Positions 44,058 through 53,630 of a DNA stretch of 64,000 bases are shown here, piece by piece (position 1 is the stretch's first letter; the number at the start of each line of letters is the position of its first letter). The stretch lies in the NCBI RefSeq assembly GCF_021496665.1, contig NZ_CP071246.1, positions 1,302,001 through 1,366,000 of the forward strand, read 5' to 3'. The notes beneath the pieces are model-generated. The model saw only the letters and a list, made by a program, of their open reading frames with translations, did no database searches and had not been told where the DNA came from. The position numbers were made by a program, and so were the translations under genes. Origin of the DNA: Corynebacterium sp. CNCTC7651. GTDB lineage: Bacteria; Actinomycetota; Actinomycetes; Mycobacteriales; Mycobacteriaceae.

Positions 44058-44771
44058 CTACGCCTCGCGATTTACCACTTTTTCAATGACGGTCGGAGTC
44101 TGCGCAACCATTACGTGATTTACATAGACCCCGGGAGTGTGGATGCTGTCGGGATCCATCTCCCCGTACTCAACGAGGTTTTCTACCTCAGCAAAAGTTT
44201 TGGCTCCGCTCATCGCTGCAACGTGATTGAAGTTCCGGGCGGTTAGTCTGTAGCGAAGGTTCCCCATCTCATCCCCCATAAAGGCGCGCACCAGACCTAT
44301 ATCAGCCTTGATAGCTTTCTCCATAACATAGGTTTCCCCATCGAATTCCTGCGTCGGCTTCCCCTCCGCAAGGATGGTCCCGACTCCAGTTCGAGTGAAG
44401 AAAGCAGCAATGCCGGCCCCTCCGGCGCGCATTCGCTCAGCGAGGGTTCCTTGTGGAACAAACTCCAGGTCAATCTCTCCTGCCAGGTACCGACGCATGA
44501 ACAATTGGTTCTCGCCGATATAGCTTGCCTTTACTTTGGAGATTTGTTCATTCTCCAAAAGTAGCCCTTGGCCGACCCCATCGATAGCGAGATTATTGGA
44601 AACGATACATAGATCTTTAACCCCGGATTCCCCCACAATCTTCAAGAGGTCCTGGGGAACTCCGCACGTCCCGAACCCCCCGACAGCGATAGTCATACCG
44701 TCTTCGAGAGTCTCTAAAAGTGCTGCTCTCGTGCTTTCAGAAAGCGTCGTGGCACTAGGTTGACTCACCAT
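44058..44771 (-). CDS. scoA: 3-oxoacid CoA-transferase subunit A
   Basis: A 237-aa subunit with the CoA-binding motif VGGFGTCGVPQDLLK near the N-terminus, followed by SNNLAIDGVGQGLLL, FVPQGTLAERMRAGGAGIAAFFTRTGVGT and the C-terminal YVNHVM. The ATG at 44771 lies directly after GGAAGGAGTT; the next codon, GTG, may be the actual start given the short spacing. It is the first structural gene of the operon, 135 bp after the PucR regulator. Confidence 0.9.
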   Translation of the reverse strand: MVSQPSATTLSESTRAALLETLEDGMTIAVGGFGTCGVPQDLLKIVGESGVKDLCIVSNNLAIDGVGQGLLLENEQISKVKASYIGENQLFMRRYLAGEIDLEFVPQGTLAERMRAGGAGIAAFFTRTGVGTILAEGKPTQEFDGETYVMEKAIKADIGLVRAFMGDEMGNLRYRLTARNFNHVAAMSGAKTFAEVENLVEYGEMDPDSIHTPGVYVNHVMVAQTPTVIEKVVNREA

Positions 44772-44906
44772 AACTCCTTCCGCACACATCGAATGAATTA
44801 ACCCTTCACCGAAGAAGAGTGATGCACACATTACATAGCGGGCCAGATTGTGACTATGGTCTCAATCAAAAAAACTGGCATGGAGTTTTTGTGAATTTCT
44901 ACATTT

Positions 44907-46034
44907 TTATGCTTGTTCCCCCTCGGACATAACCAGCTCAATCGCCCATTTGACCCCAACCCAGTCGTCGAAGCTGTTTCGATCCATTCCCGTCATTTGA
45001 CAGAACTTATCTACTCGATAGCGGACTGTATTCTCATGAACAAACAACATTCCTGCAGCTTTAGAGTACGAAAAGCCACTGTCAATCCAAACGGTCACGG
45101 TTCTCAAGAGTCCCCATGAATCACTTTGAAGAGGAGCTACGAAGCGATCCATGAAGTACCTCCCAAGTAGCTTGTCTTGAGATACCGCCAGTCTCCAGCT
45201 TAACTTTGCAATGTCGTGTAGGCCTTTCTTACCAAGTCTGCGCGATGCCTCTAAAACGTGGCGTGCTTCCAAGTCTGAAGTTTTGATGTTCTGAAGCGGT
45301 TGGAAGCTCCCTATCGCCGCAACACAGTCGAAATCGATTTCAGGTTTTGCCGCGATCACAGCTACGAGATCGGGGCCTGCTGCTACGACTGCCGCTGGCA
45401 TGCCCGGGAGCGATCCTCCGCGCTCGATTTCACCACGCATCCTCATGGGGTCTTCGGAGAGGGCTACGCGAAGCACGGCGTAAGTACCGTTTTCGATGAG
45501 ACCGAGTCGAGAAAGGGCCGTTGGCGGAGCTTCCCCGGCTAGCACAGCACTCATTGCACGAGCACGTTTCTCAAGTTCAGACTCCAGCTTGTTACTTTCG
45601 AGATCCTGAAACGCAACGACGGAACGAACAAGAAACGCGTCACCGACCTGCCAGAGGATCTTTGAACCGGTTGCAAACGCCTCAGCCGATAGTCTCAATT
45701 TGCCGGTCTCTACAAACTTGCTGTGGATATTTTGCAGGGACACCCTGTATCCGAGGATCATTTGTTCAACAGGGAGTCCTGAGTTGAATCTAGATTGGGC
45801 AACCACCTCAGCGATATGCATTTCTCCGGGGCTGGGTGACGCACCACTACGGAGAGCCGTGATGGCCTGCTCTATATTTCGCTCGCATGATTCACGGAGG
45901 CTCGCAACGTCGATCTCCTTGTAAGAATCTAACGTTTCGATAATCTCCGTTGCAGTTTCGGCTGCGACGTTAGCCAAACTTGAACGAAAAACAGGTAGAA
46001 ACTCCCGAAGTTCCTGATTGACTGAAGATGGCAT
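44907..46034 (-). CDS. PucR-family transcriptional regulator
   Basis: A 375-aa regulator with the PucR C-terminal helix-turn-helix (DSGFSYSKAAGMLFVHENTVRYRVDKFCQMTG). The middle GGDEF-like PucR part is weak; the N-terminus is helical (LPVFRSSLANVAAETATEIIETL). It is encoded upstream of and in the same direction as scoA-scoB-thiolase-atoE, so it probably controls that operon in response to a short-chain acid. Codon use is less G+C rich than that of neighbouring miaB. Confidence 0.8.
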   Translation of the reverse strand: MPSSVNQELREFLPVFRSSLANVAAETATEIIETLDSYKEIDVASLRESCERNIEQAITALRSGASPSPGEMHIAEVVAQSRFNSGLPVEQMILGYRVSLQNIHSKFVETGKLRLSAEAFATGSKILWQVGDAFLVRSVVAFQDLESNKLESELEKRARAMSAVLAGEAPPTALSRLGLIENGTYAVLRVALSEDPMRMRGEIERGGSLPGMPAAVVAAGPDLVAVIAAKPEIDFDCVAAIGSFQPLQNIKTSDLEARHVLEASRRLGKKGLHDIAKLSWRLAVSQDKLLGRYFMDRFVAPLQSDSWGLLRTVTVWIDSGFSYSKAAGMLFVHENTVRYRVDKFCQMTGMDRNSFDDWVGVKWAIELVMSEGEQA

Positions 46035-46099
46035 AGTCGAAGCTTAGAAAAGCGGATCACGTTCTGTCTCAAACGCGTCGGTTCAAATCCTTTCCTCCC

Positions 46100-47692
46100 T
46101 TAACAGCAGCTGTCGGTGTTGGGAGCGGGGACGGCGCCGGGTCGACCGATCGTCGGCAAGCCTAAGCCCACACCAACGGGTGCGGTGGTGGGAACCTGGC
46201 CTGCTGCGGAGTTGTCACCGGCCTTAGTGCGGCGGTGGGCAAGCACGCCGGAATCCGCGATGAGGTAGTGCGGTGCGGAATCGGTGACGCGGACGTGGAC
46301 GTAGTCGCCCGGGCGGATCTCACGGTCTATGGCGCCGGGGGCTTCCGGAGCCTCTTCGACGGCGAAGTGCACCAGCCGGCCGTCGCGGGCACGGCCGGAC
46401 ATGCGCTTCGTGTCCGCGTTCTTCCTGCCGCCGCCGTCCTGCACGAGCAGCTCTACTTCGGTGCCCACAAGCTTGGCGTTCTCCTCGGCAGAGATACGCT
46501 CCTGCAGCTCCAGCAAGCGCTCGAAGCGTTCCTGCACCACGTGCTTGGGCACCTGGTCCCCCATCTCTGCGGCCGGGGTGCCGGGGCGCGGGGAGTATTG
46601 GAACGTGTAGGCGGAGCTGAAGCGCGCGCGCTCCACCACGTCCAGGGTGGCCTGGAAGTCTTCTTCTGTCTCGCCCGGGAAGCCCACGATGATGTCCGTG
46701 GTGATGGCGGCGTTGGGAAGTTTCTCCCGGACCTCGTCCAAGATGGCGAGGAACTTCTTAGAGCGGTAGCTGCGGCGCATGTCTTTGAGCACCTTGTCCG
46801 AGCCGGACTGCAGGGGCATGTGCAGCTGCGGGCAGACGTTGGGGGTCTCCGCCATGGCGTCGATGACGTCGGTGGTGAACTCCGCTGGGTGCGGCGAGGT
46901 GAAACGCACGCGCTTCAGCCCCTCGATGTCACCGCACGCGCGGAGGAGCTTGGAGAACGCGGAGCGGTCGCGCTCCATGTCAGGATCTGCAAAGTGCACG
47001 CCGTAGGCGTTGACGTTCTGGCCCAGCAGGGTGATCTCGGAAACGCCTTGATCCACCAGCGCCTGAACCTCGGCCAGAATGTCGCCCGGGCGGCGGTCAA
47101 CCTCCTTGCCGCGCAGCGAGGGCACAATGCAGAACGTGCAGGTGTTATTGCAACCCACGGACACGGAGACCCAACCGGCGTAGGAAGACTCGCGCTTCGC
47201 GGGCAGCACGGACGGGAAGACCTCCAGCGCTTCTGCGATCTCCACCTGCGCGGCATCCTCGACGCGGGCGCGGTCCAGCAACGCCGGTAGCGCGGAGAGG
47301 TTGTGGGTGCCAAACACCGCATCCACCCACGGCGCGCGCTTGACCACAGCGTCCTTGTCCTTCTGGGCTAGGCAGCCGCCCACGGCGATCTGCATGCCGG
47401 GGTGGGCATCCTTGACGTTCTTCAGCTGGCCGAGAGTGCCGTAGAGGCGCTGATCCGCGTTGTCGCGCACCGCGCAGGTGTTGAACACCACAAGGTCCGG
47501 GGTCTCCCCTGCCGGAGCTGCCACGTAGCCCGCGTCTTCGAGCATGCCGGACAGGCGCTCCGAATCGTGGACGTTCATCTGGCAGCCGAAAGTGCGCACC
47601 TCGTAGGTGCGGCCAGCTACGCCAGCAGCAGGGTCAGCAGCTCCAGCGCCAGCTGCAGACGGATAAGCGGAGGGGGTTATCGCCGTAGACAC
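46100..47692 (-). CDS. miaB: tRNA-2-methylthio-N6-dimethylallyladenosine synthase MiaB
   Basis: A 530-aa radical SAM methylthiotransferase. The N-terminal UPF0004 domain has three cluster cysteines ([30 protein letters not shown]). The radical SAM motif is [21 protein letters not shown]-terminal TRAM domain follows, and the protein ends in an extra tail NTDSCC. The GTG at 47692 was chosen because TACACT lies 8 nt upstream (leaderless); the open frame extends 29 codons further. recX is just upstream on the same strand. Confidence 0.95.
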   Translation of the reverse strand: MSTAITPSAYPSAAGAGAADPAAGVAGRTYEVRTFGCQMNVHDSERLSGMLEDAGYVAAPAGETPDLVVFNTCAVRDNADQRLYGTLGQLKNVKDAHPGMQIAVGGCLAQKDKDAVVKRAPWVDAVFGTHNLSALPALLDRARVEDAAQVEIAEALEVFPSVLPAKRESSYAGWVSVSVGCNNTCTFCIVPSLRGKEVDRRPGDILAEVQALVDQGVSEITLLGQNVNAYGVHFADPDMERDRSAFSKLLRACGDIEGLKRVRFTSPHPAEFTTDVIDAMAETPNVCPQLHMPLQSGSDKVLKDMRRSYRSKKFLAILDEVREKLPNAAITTDIIVGFPGETEEDFQATLDVVERARFSSAYTFQYSPRPGTPAAEMGDQVPKHVVQERFERLLELQERISAEENAKLVGTEVELLVQDGGGRKNADTKRMSGRARDGRLVHFAVEEAPEAPGAIDREIRPGDYVHVRVTDSAPHYLIADSGVLAHRRTKAGDNSAAGQVPTTAPVGVGLGLPTIGRPGAVPAPNTDSCC

Positions 47693-47700
47693 GGTCAAGT

Positions 47701-47706
47701 AGTGTA
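47701..47706 (-). promoter_or_regulatory. -10 box for leaderless miaB
   Basis: TACACT on the minus strand, 8 nt before the GTG start at 47692, with no Shine-Dalgarno sequence nearby. Confidence 0.5.
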
Positions 47707-47775
47707 ACGGCCCAGCAAGCTGGGGCATAACTGCGGAAAACGCGGTCGCGCTCGCTACATAGGCGCCGAGCCCGC

Positions 47776-48396
47776 TCAACTCGGGCCAGCGGCCTCCCCC
47801 AGTTCCGCGATACGGGTGTCTAGTGCTTCGCGGGCGATCTGCATGCTCATCCCTGGGTTGTACCCCCTGCGGGCCAGTACGCCTACAACGCGGCGCAGCG
47901 CCTTGTCGTACTCTGACCGATCGGCTGGCGGCACCTTGACTTCGCGGGCCTTCTTCTCGGCGAGGATGCGAGCTTGGCTGGCTTCATCCTCTTCGGAAAT
48001 CTGCTCCAGGGCTTCCGCGCGCACGTCCGGTGCAACGCCCTTATCCCGCAGCTCCATGTCCAGGGCGCGGGCTGATTTGCCCCGGCGGGCCGCGCGTTGG
48101 CGGACCCACTCAGTAGCGAAGACTCGGTCGTCGAGCAGGCCAGACTGCTCCAGCGTGTCCAGCACCTCATCCACCAGCTCTGGGGCGAACTCCGCGTCAA
48201 TGAGTCGGCCGCGCAGCTCGTGGCGGGAGCGGGCGCGTTGATCGAGCAAGCCGAGGGCGCGCTTGCGCACGGGGGCGAGCGCCGCTTCGTGCGAGCGGTC
48301 GAACAACCCGGTCCCCCCGCCCGCGTCCGCGCGCTCCTGGTACCGCTCCAGGGCGTGCTGGAGCTTGGCTACTTTCTCCGGATCCGGCTGGGACAT
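47776..48396 (-). CDS. recX: RecA regulator RecX
   Basis: A 206-aa RecX that modulates RecA filaments. Conserved segments are [48 protein letters not shown] and the C-terminal [23 protein letters not shown]. It starts 6 bp after recA, the standard co-transcribed arrangement in actinobacteria. Confidence 0.95.
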   Translation of the reverse strand: MSQPDPEKVAKLQHALERYQERADAGGGTGLFDRSHEAALAPVRKRALGLLDQRARSRHELRGRLIDAEFAPELVDEVLDTLEQSGLLDDRVFATEWVRQRAARRGKSARALDMELRDKGVAPDVRAEALEQISEEDEASQARILAEKKAREVKVPPADRSEYDKALRRVVGVLARRGYNPGMSMQIAREALDTRIAELGEAAGPS

Positions 48397-48402
48397 TACT
48401 GG

Positions 48403-49536
48403 CTAGTTGCCGCCGCCCAGCAGCTCATCATCATCCTCGTCATCGTCGAAGCCGATGTTGGGGACCATGTCCACCGGATCATCGCTCAACTCGTCCGCCG
48501 CGTCCTGGTTGGCGTACTTGCCCACGCCGAGTGCGCGGAAGATCTTGTCCTCGATCTCATCGGCCAGCTCCGGGTTGTCCTTGAGGAACAGGCGGGCCTT
48601 CTCCTTGCCCTGACCCAGCTGCTCGCCCTCGTAGGTGAACCACGAGCCGGACTTCTTCACAATGCCGTTATCCACACCCATGTCAATGATGGAGCTCTCG
48701 CGCGAGATGCCCTCGCCGTACATGATGTCGAACTCCGCGATCTTGAACGGCGGAGACACCTTGTTCTTCACCACCTTGAGGCGGGTGCGGTTGCCAATGG
48801 AATCCTGGCCGTCTTTCAACGTCTGGATCCGGCGCACGTCGCACCGCACGGAGGCGTAGAACTTCAGCGCCTTACCACCAGTGGTGGTTTCCGGCGAGCC
48901 GAACATCACGCCGATCTTCTCGCGCAGCTGGTTAATAAAGATGGCGGTGGTGCCGGAGTTGTAGAGCGCACCCGTCATCTTGCGCAGCGCCTGGGACATC
49001 AGGCGGGCCTGGAGGCCCACGTGGGAATCACCCATCTCGCCCTCAATCTCCGCCTTCGGCGTCAGCGCCGCCACGGAGTCGATCACGATGATGTCAATCG
49101 CGCCGGAGCGCACCAACATGTCCGCGATTTCCAGCGCCTGCTCACCCGTATCCGGCTGGGAAACCAGCAGGTTGTCCGTGTCCACACCCAGCTTCTTGGC
49201 GTAATCCGGATCCAGGGCGTGCTCTGCGTCAATGAACGCCGCGATACCGCCTGCGCGCTGCGCCTGTGCAATGGCGTGGAGCGCCACGGTGGTCTTACCG
49301 GAGGATTCCGGACCGTAAATCTCCACAATGCGGCCGCGCGGCCAGCCGCCGATGCCCAGCGCAACGTCAATCGCCGTGTTGCCGGAAGAGATGGACTGGA
49401 TCGGCGGACGCTTCTCATCGCCCAAGCGCATGATCGCGCCCTTGCCAAAGTCCTTCTCAATCATCGCCATAGCGGCATCGAGCGCATTCTGGCGGTCATT
49501 GCCAGTGGCGGCCGTGGTCTTCTTCTTGGTAGCCAT
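48403..49536 (-). CDS. recA: Recombinase RecA
   Basis: A 377-aa RecA. Walker A is [15 protein letters not shown], Walker B includes [19 protein letters not shown], loop L2 lies around [21 protein letters not shown], and the C-terminal acidic tail is [15 protein letters not shown]. It catalyses homologous recombination and triggers LexA self-cleavage. An AGGAGA ribosome site precedes the ATG. Two LexA-type half sites lie 130-160 bp upstream. Confidence 0.98.
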   Translation of the reverse strand: MATKKKTTAATGNDRQNALDAAMAMIEKDFGKGAIMRLGDEKRPPIQSISSGNTAIDVALGIGGWPRGRIVEIYGPESSGKTTVALHAIAQAQRAGGIAAFIDAEHALDPDYAKKLGVDTDNLLVSQPDTGEQALEIADMLVRSGAIDIIVIDSVAALTPKAEIEGEMGDSHVGLQARLMSQALRKMTGALYNSGTTAIFINQLREKIGVMFGSPETTTGGKALKFYASVRCDVRRIQTLKDGQDSIGNRTRLKVVKNKVSPPFKIAEFDIMYGEGISRESSIIDMGVDNGIVKKSGSWFTYEGEQLGQGKEKARLFLKDNPELADEIEDKIFRALGVGKYANQDAADELSDDPVDMVPNIGFDDDEDDDELLGGGN

Positions 49537-49665
49537 GTGTTTCTCCTGTGGTTTGTAAACGCTGCGTTAGAACAATCGCCATGTATTAGACGCTGGGCGG
49601 GGCCGGTCAGGTTCCATCCAGGCCGAAAATTTTTGTTCGCCGCCCATGCTAGAGGCCGCCTCAAA

Positions 49666-49696
49666 CATGTTCGAGAATACACGCAAGCATGTTCGA
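49666..49696. promoter_or_regulatory. LexA-type SOS sites upstream of recA
   Basis: CATGTTCGA occurs at 49666-49674 and again at 49688-49696, 22 bp apart. On the minus strand the first is part of the near-palindrome TCGAACATGTTTGA. The half site matches those in front of lexA. Confidence 0.65.
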
Positions 49697-49751
49697 ACCA
49701 AAGGGGAACACGCCTAGCAACCGAACGTCGATAAGCAAGCAAGCCCCGGGG

Positions 49752-49967
49752 CTACGTGCCGGGGCGGTCCACGCCCAACCGTCGCTCCTCTGGGATGTCG
49801 AAGGCGTCGCAGAGCCCCTGCCAGACGCGACGCGGATCGACACCACTTTCGATGAGCTCCTCCGCCGTTTTGTCGCTCGGCGGCAGGACCTGGGACGAGA
49901 TGATCCACTGGGCGCGCTCTGCGCCAAACTCGTCGCGGACAAGCTGGTGGAACTCGGTCAAACGCAT
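49752..49967 (-). CDS. DUF3046 protein
   Basis: A 71-aa actinobacterial protein always found just upstream of recA. The sequence MRLTEFHQLVRDEFGAERAQW and GVDPRRVWQGLCDAFDIPEERRLG is the whole domain. Function is unknown. It is transcribed in the same direction as recA, 215 bp upstream of it. Confidence 0.88.
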   Translation of the reverse strand: MRLTEFHQLVRDEFGAERAQWIISSQVLPPSDKTAEELIESGVDPRRVWQGLCDAFDIPEERRLGVDRPGT

Positions 49968-50024
49968 GGCACCTAACGTACACGGCCACGCGGCGCATTC
50001 AGGAGCACCCTAAAGCACGCCAAT

Positions 50025-50045
50025 TGAACAGTGTTCAGGTACGCT
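50025..50045. promoter_or_regulatory. BioQ-type operator and -10 box of the bioY promoter
   Basis: TGAAC-AGT-GTTCA (50025-50037) is a perfect palindrome resembling the corynebacterial BioQ site (TGAAC-N3-GTTAC from memory). It directly precedes TACGCT (50040-50045), which lies 7 nt before the bioY ATG, so bioY is probably leaderless and repressed by biotin-responsive BioQ. Confidence 0.65.
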
Positions 50046-50052
50046 TCCACGC

Positions 50053-50673
50053 ATGACAACTGCGCAGCCTGCGGGCGCAAACACGCCCAGCAACAACACC
50101 CCCAGCAAGAACACCACCGCGACAGACATTGCGTACATCGCCGTCTTTGCCGCCATCATCATCGTCCTCGGCTTTCTGGCCATCCCGGTCGGCGCCGCCG
50201 GCGTGCCAATCGTGCTGCAGAACGCGGCCGTGATCCTCGCCGGCCTGGTGCTGGGCCGCCGCCGCGGCCTGGCCACCGCCGCCATCTTCCTGCTCGTCGG
50301 CCTTGCACTGCCGGTGCTCGCGGGCGGTCGCACCACCATCGCTGCGATCGGCGGCCCGACCGTTGGCTACCTGGTGGGCTACCTGGTCTCCGCGTGGGTG
50401 GCCGGCGCGATTGCGTACACCGCGCCGTTCCGCACCAACCGCGGCGCCACCATCGGCATCCTGATTGTCGCCGGCTACGTCGCCCTGTTCTTCCAGTACC
50501 TCTTCGGCGTGTTCGGCATGATGTGGCGCCTGGACATGACCTTCGGTGCCGCGTGGGCCGCCCAGGTGCCGTTCCTGCTGCCGGATGCCGGCAAGATCGC
50601 CCTCATGATCGCCATCGCCTTGGCCGTCCACGCCGCCTTCCCGGACCTGCGCCGCTCCAGCACGCGCGCGTAA
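50053..50673 (+). CDS. bioY: Biotin transporter substrate-binding protein BioY
   Basis: A 206-aa ECF transporter S component with six membrane helices. The family signature is AGVPIVLQNAAVILAGLVLGRRRGLATAAIFLLVGLALPVLAGG. The segment GPTVGYLVGYLVSAWVAG also fits. It binds biotin in the membrane and works with BioM and BioN. bioM overlaps its stop codon in TAATG. Confidence 0.95.
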   Translation: MTTAQPAGANTPSNNTPSKNTTATDIAYIAVFAAIIIVLGFLAIPVGAAGVPIVLQNAAVILAGLVLGRRRGLATAAIFLLVGLALPVLAGGRTTIAAIGGPTVGYLVGYLVSAWVAGAIAYTAPFRTNRGATIGILIVAGYVALFFQYLFGVFGMMWRLDMTFGAAWAAQVPFLLPDAGKIALMIAIALAVHAAFPDLRRSSTRA

Positions 50674-51362
50674 TGCCGCAGATCGATTTCGAGGGCGCAT
50701 CCGTCTCCTACGACGGCGTGCAAACCCTCGCTCCACTCACCGCAACGCTCACCGAGCAACGCATCGGCATCATCGGCTCCAACGGCTCCGGCAAGTCCAC
50801 CACCGTGCGCATGATCAACGGGCTCATCGAGCCCACCACGGGGCGCGTGCTTTACGACGGCTTGGACCCGCGCACCGACGGCAAGGACGTGCGTAAGCGG
50901 GTTGGGTTCGTATTTTCGGACGCTGAATCCCAGATTGTCATGCCCCGCGTGTCCGACGACGTCGCGTTTTCGCTGCGTCGGTTCAAGCTGCCCCGCGCCG
51001 AAGTGCAAGAGCGCGTGGCGGCGGTGCTGGCGCGGTTCGATCTTGAAGACTTGGCCGAGAACTCTCCCCACACGCTTTCCGGCGGCGAGAAGCAGATGCT
51101 CGCGTTGGCATCCGTGCTGGTGATTGAGCCGGACACTGTGATCGCCGACGAGCCGACCACGCTGCTGGACCTGCGCAACCGCCGCCGCATCATTCGCGAG
51201 CTGATGGCGTTGGAGCAGCAGGTGATTGTAGTGACGCACGACCTGGACATGCTGCGCGACTTCGACCGGGTGCTGTGCATCGACGATTCCCACTTGGTTT
51301 ACGACGGCACGCCCGCCGACGCGATCGAGTTCTACGTCGACCTGATGGACAGAAAGCCGTGA
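50673..51362 (+). CDS. bioM: Biotin transporter ATPase BioM
   Basis: A 229-aa ECF-type ABC ATPase. Walker A is GIIGSNGSGKSTTVR, the Q-loop region is FVFSDAESQIVMP, the signature LSGGEKQMLALA, and Walker B VIADEPTTLLD. It energises biotin uptake through BioN. The ATG overlaps the bioY stop (TAATG). A longer frame exists upstream but lies inside bioY. Confidence 0.94.
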   Translation: MPQIDFEGASVSYDGVQTLAPLTATLTEQRIGIIGSNGSGKSTTVRMINGLIEPTTGRVLYDGLDPRTDGKDVRKRVGFVFSDAESQIVMPRVSDDVAFSLRRFKLPRAEVQERVAAVLARFDLEDLAENSPHTLSGGEKQMLALASVLVIEPDTVIADEPTTLLDLRNRRRIIRELMALEQQVIVVTHDLDMLRDFDRVLCIDDSHLVYDGTPADAIEFYVDLMDRKP

Positions 51363-51369
51363 GGCTGCC

Positions 51370-51984
51370 GTGATCCGCGAACTCCCGCTTGGCGTTTACG
51401 TCCCGGGCGACACGGTGCTCCACCGCGCCGGCCCGACCCTGAAGTTCGTGCTCTTGGTGGTCTTCATCCTCTGGGTGACCATCTGGCCGTCCCTGCCATG
51501 GCAATCCATGGCCGCGCTGACGTTTGTGATGTTCCTCTACGCGGTGGCCAAGATTCCGCCGCGCGTGGCCTGGAACCAGTTGGTGCCGTTGCTGCCCATC
51601 CTGGTGTTTCTGGGTGCCTTCATGCTGTGGCAGAACGGCATCGCCGGCGCGCTGACGACGCTGATTGGGCTCTTGGCGACGATCGCCGCAGCCAACCTCC
51701 TCACCCTCACCACCACGGTTGAGGAACTGCTGGACGCGCTGGACAAGAACCTCGCTCCCCTTGCGAAAGTGGGCGTACCGGTGGAGCTGATTAACCTCAC
51801 CATTGCCCTGACCATCCGCTTGATCCCATTGATGCTGGCAACCGCCAACGAGGTGCTGGAGGCACGCAAGGCCCGCGGCGCCGGATTCTCCATCACCGCG
51901 TTCGGTATTCCGCTGGTGATCCGCTCCGTTCGGCGCGCCAAGCTGATCGGCGAAGCACTGATGGCCCGCGGCGCAGTGGATTAG
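51370..51984 (+). CDS. bioN: Biotin transporter transmembrane (T) protein BioN
   Basis: A 204-aa ECF T component of the CbiQ family. It has several membrane helices (FVLLVVFILWVTIWPSLPW, LVPLLPILVFLGAFML, ALTTLIGLLATIAAANLL). The Ala-Arg coupling motif appears in EVLEARKARGAGF and the C-terminal GEALMARG. It links BioY to BioM. The start is GTG, 7 bp after bioM. Confidence 0.93.
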   Translation: MIRELPLGVYVPGDTVLHRAGPTLKFVLLVVFILWVTIWPSLPWQSMAALTFVMFLYAVAKIPPRVAWNQLVPLLPILVFLGAFMLWQNGIAGALTTLIGLLATIAAANLLTLTTTVEELLDALDKNLAPLAKVGVPVELINLTIALTIRLIPLMLATANEVLEARKARGAGFSITAFGIPLVIRSVRRAKLIGEALMARGAVD

Positions 51985-52017
51985 GACGGTTCTGTAGCGC
52001 GGGGGCTGCGGCACCGC

Positions 52018-52521
52018 TTACCTGGCGCATGCGGACGCGGTGGTGGCCACCGCGGTAGCGCCGAGCGCAAGTGCAGCGATCAGCGGGGCCTGCTGGCTCG
52101 AGAGCGCTGCGAAATCTGCAAGGGCCGGGTTGGAATCGCCCAGCCTCAACTGCACAACTGCAGTTGCCTGCTGGATAACGTACCGCGCCACACCGAATAC
52201 CGTTGCCACCGGCGGGAAGCCCACCTGGTTGAGGATTGCGATCGGAATCAGCACCGCGCCGGCAATTCCCCAGCCGGTGAGGGTGTTGGTGCATCGCTTA
52301 CTCAGGTCATCCGTCCCGGACCCAGTAGTGGGCTGGGCTGCATCCTTCTGCGCGTCGCCATCAATCGCCGCCCACGCCGCGATGTCGGCGTTATCACTGC
52401 TTGCGACGACCTGATTGGCCCCAGTCGGCTCCGCGGGTACGGCAGCTGCAGGTACAGCCGTACCGGCCACCAGCAGTACCGCAGTAGCTGGCGCAGCGAC
52501 GGCCTTCTTCCAATTCTTCAT
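52018..52521 (-). CDS. Secreted protein with corynebacterial C-terminal hydrophobic module
   Basis: A 167-aa protein. The signal peptide is MKNWKKAVAAPATAVLLVAG, with cleavage probably after AVPAAAVPA. A short acidic linker follows. From about residue 77 comes a module starting CTNTLTGWGIAGAVLIPIAIL and ending AALALGATAVATTASACAR: two hydrophobic helices around a conserved NPALAD, with a Cys at each border. The big interrupted LTD protein nearby has the same signal peptide type and C-terminal module, and similar leader DNA. The module may anchor or embed the protein in the cell envelope; no function is known to me. Confidence 0.7.
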   Translation of the reverse strand: MKNWKKAVAAPATAVLLVAGTAVPAAAVPAEPTGANQVVASSDNADIAAWAAIDGDAQKDAAQPTTGSGTDDLSKRCTNTLTGWGIAGAVLIPIAILNQVGFPPVATVFGVARYVIQQATAVVQLRLGDSNPALADFAALSSQQAPLIAALALGATAVATTASACAR

Positions 52522-52612
52522 GCCTTAACCCTCCATGTCGGTTGTTCACCAGGCACGCCCTGGGATTGTGGCGCAGAAAAGCTGAAATAGCTCTGCTGAG
52601 AGTATGCATGAA
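52522..52612 (-). promoter_or_regulatory. Conserved leader upstream of the 167-aa secreted protein
   Basis: The 91 bp before this gene align with the leader of the LTD gene (57833-57925). Shared blocks are CATACTCTC, TTTCAGCTTTTC, TCCCAG and CCGACATGGAGGGT (minus strand). CATACT may be the -10 box, leaving a leader of about 75 nt common to both paralogues. Confidence 0.5.
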
Positions 52613-52681
52613 TGGTAGGCCGGATGTGTCTGGAATCACGCTCCGTTGGACGCACGAAGATGCCCCGGAATAGGAAACAAA

Positions 52682-52711
52682 GAAGCGGCGGGGACCATGC
52701 CCCGCCGCTTC
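52682..52711 (-). terminator. Terminator of the LTD gene
   Basis: A perfect 12-bp stem, GAAGCGGCGGGG with CCCCGCCGCTTC, around a 6-nt loop; on the minus strand it is followed by TTTGTTT. It lies 12 bp after the LTD stop codon. Confidence 0.85.
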
Positions 52712-53630
52712 CGTTCGCATCACTTAACGCGAAGACAACCCAATGAGTCGCTCAGTGGTGGCGACCGTCGTCTGAGTTGTGTTGCCGCAGCTATCAGCGA
52801 TCGTTGCTACGGCGGTGATGCCGAGCGCCATTGTGGCGAGCAGCGGTCCGACCTGCCCCGCAATCGCACCCAGGCGCGCCGCCTGGTCGGCAAGCGCCGG
52901 GTTGAAGAACCCGAGCTGTGCCTGAGCGGCCGCATTGAACTGGGCAAATACCTCGTTCACCGGGGCTATCAGGTTAGCGACGATCGGGATGCCGAGCTGG
53001 GCCAGCAATGCGGCCGGAATCAGCAGTGCGGCAGTCACTCCCCATCCGGTCAGCGTGGAAACGCAGCGCGCATTCAGCGCTTGGGCGTTCGCACCCGCGG
53101 CGCGGGTGGTGCTTGCCTCGCCGCCGTTGCTGCCAGTTCCGGTGTTGCCGCCGGTGCCAGCACCAGCAGTCTGCGTGGTGGTCTCACCGGAAACCGTGAC
53201 ACGCGGCGTGGTGATGATTGTCGTGCCAGGCAGAACAATCGTCGTAGGTGCTGCGGTCAGAATGACATCCGGGTTCCTGACCACCGAGGTCGGAGTGATC
53301 ACCGTCGTCACGCCTGGAAGTTCCTCGATGACCGCCCCGGCGGTCTTCGTCGTGGTGAGCGCAGGGTTCGCAGTGGTCTGCGTCGGAGTCACCGTCGTTA
53401 CGGCACCGGGCTCAGTCACCGTGGTCGCTGCGGCGGTAACAGTCGAGCCAGCCGAGGTAACAGTGGTCGCACCCGCGGTCACGTGCTCCGTCATCTCCTT
53501 GTCGGTGGTGGTAACCACTGGGGTCTGCGTCGCAGTTACACCAGGAACGAGCACCGTAGAGGTGGGTGCTGTCTCGGTCACAGTGAGCTGCGGGTTGGTC
53601 ACCGTTGTAACCGGTGTTTCAGTCGTCGTC

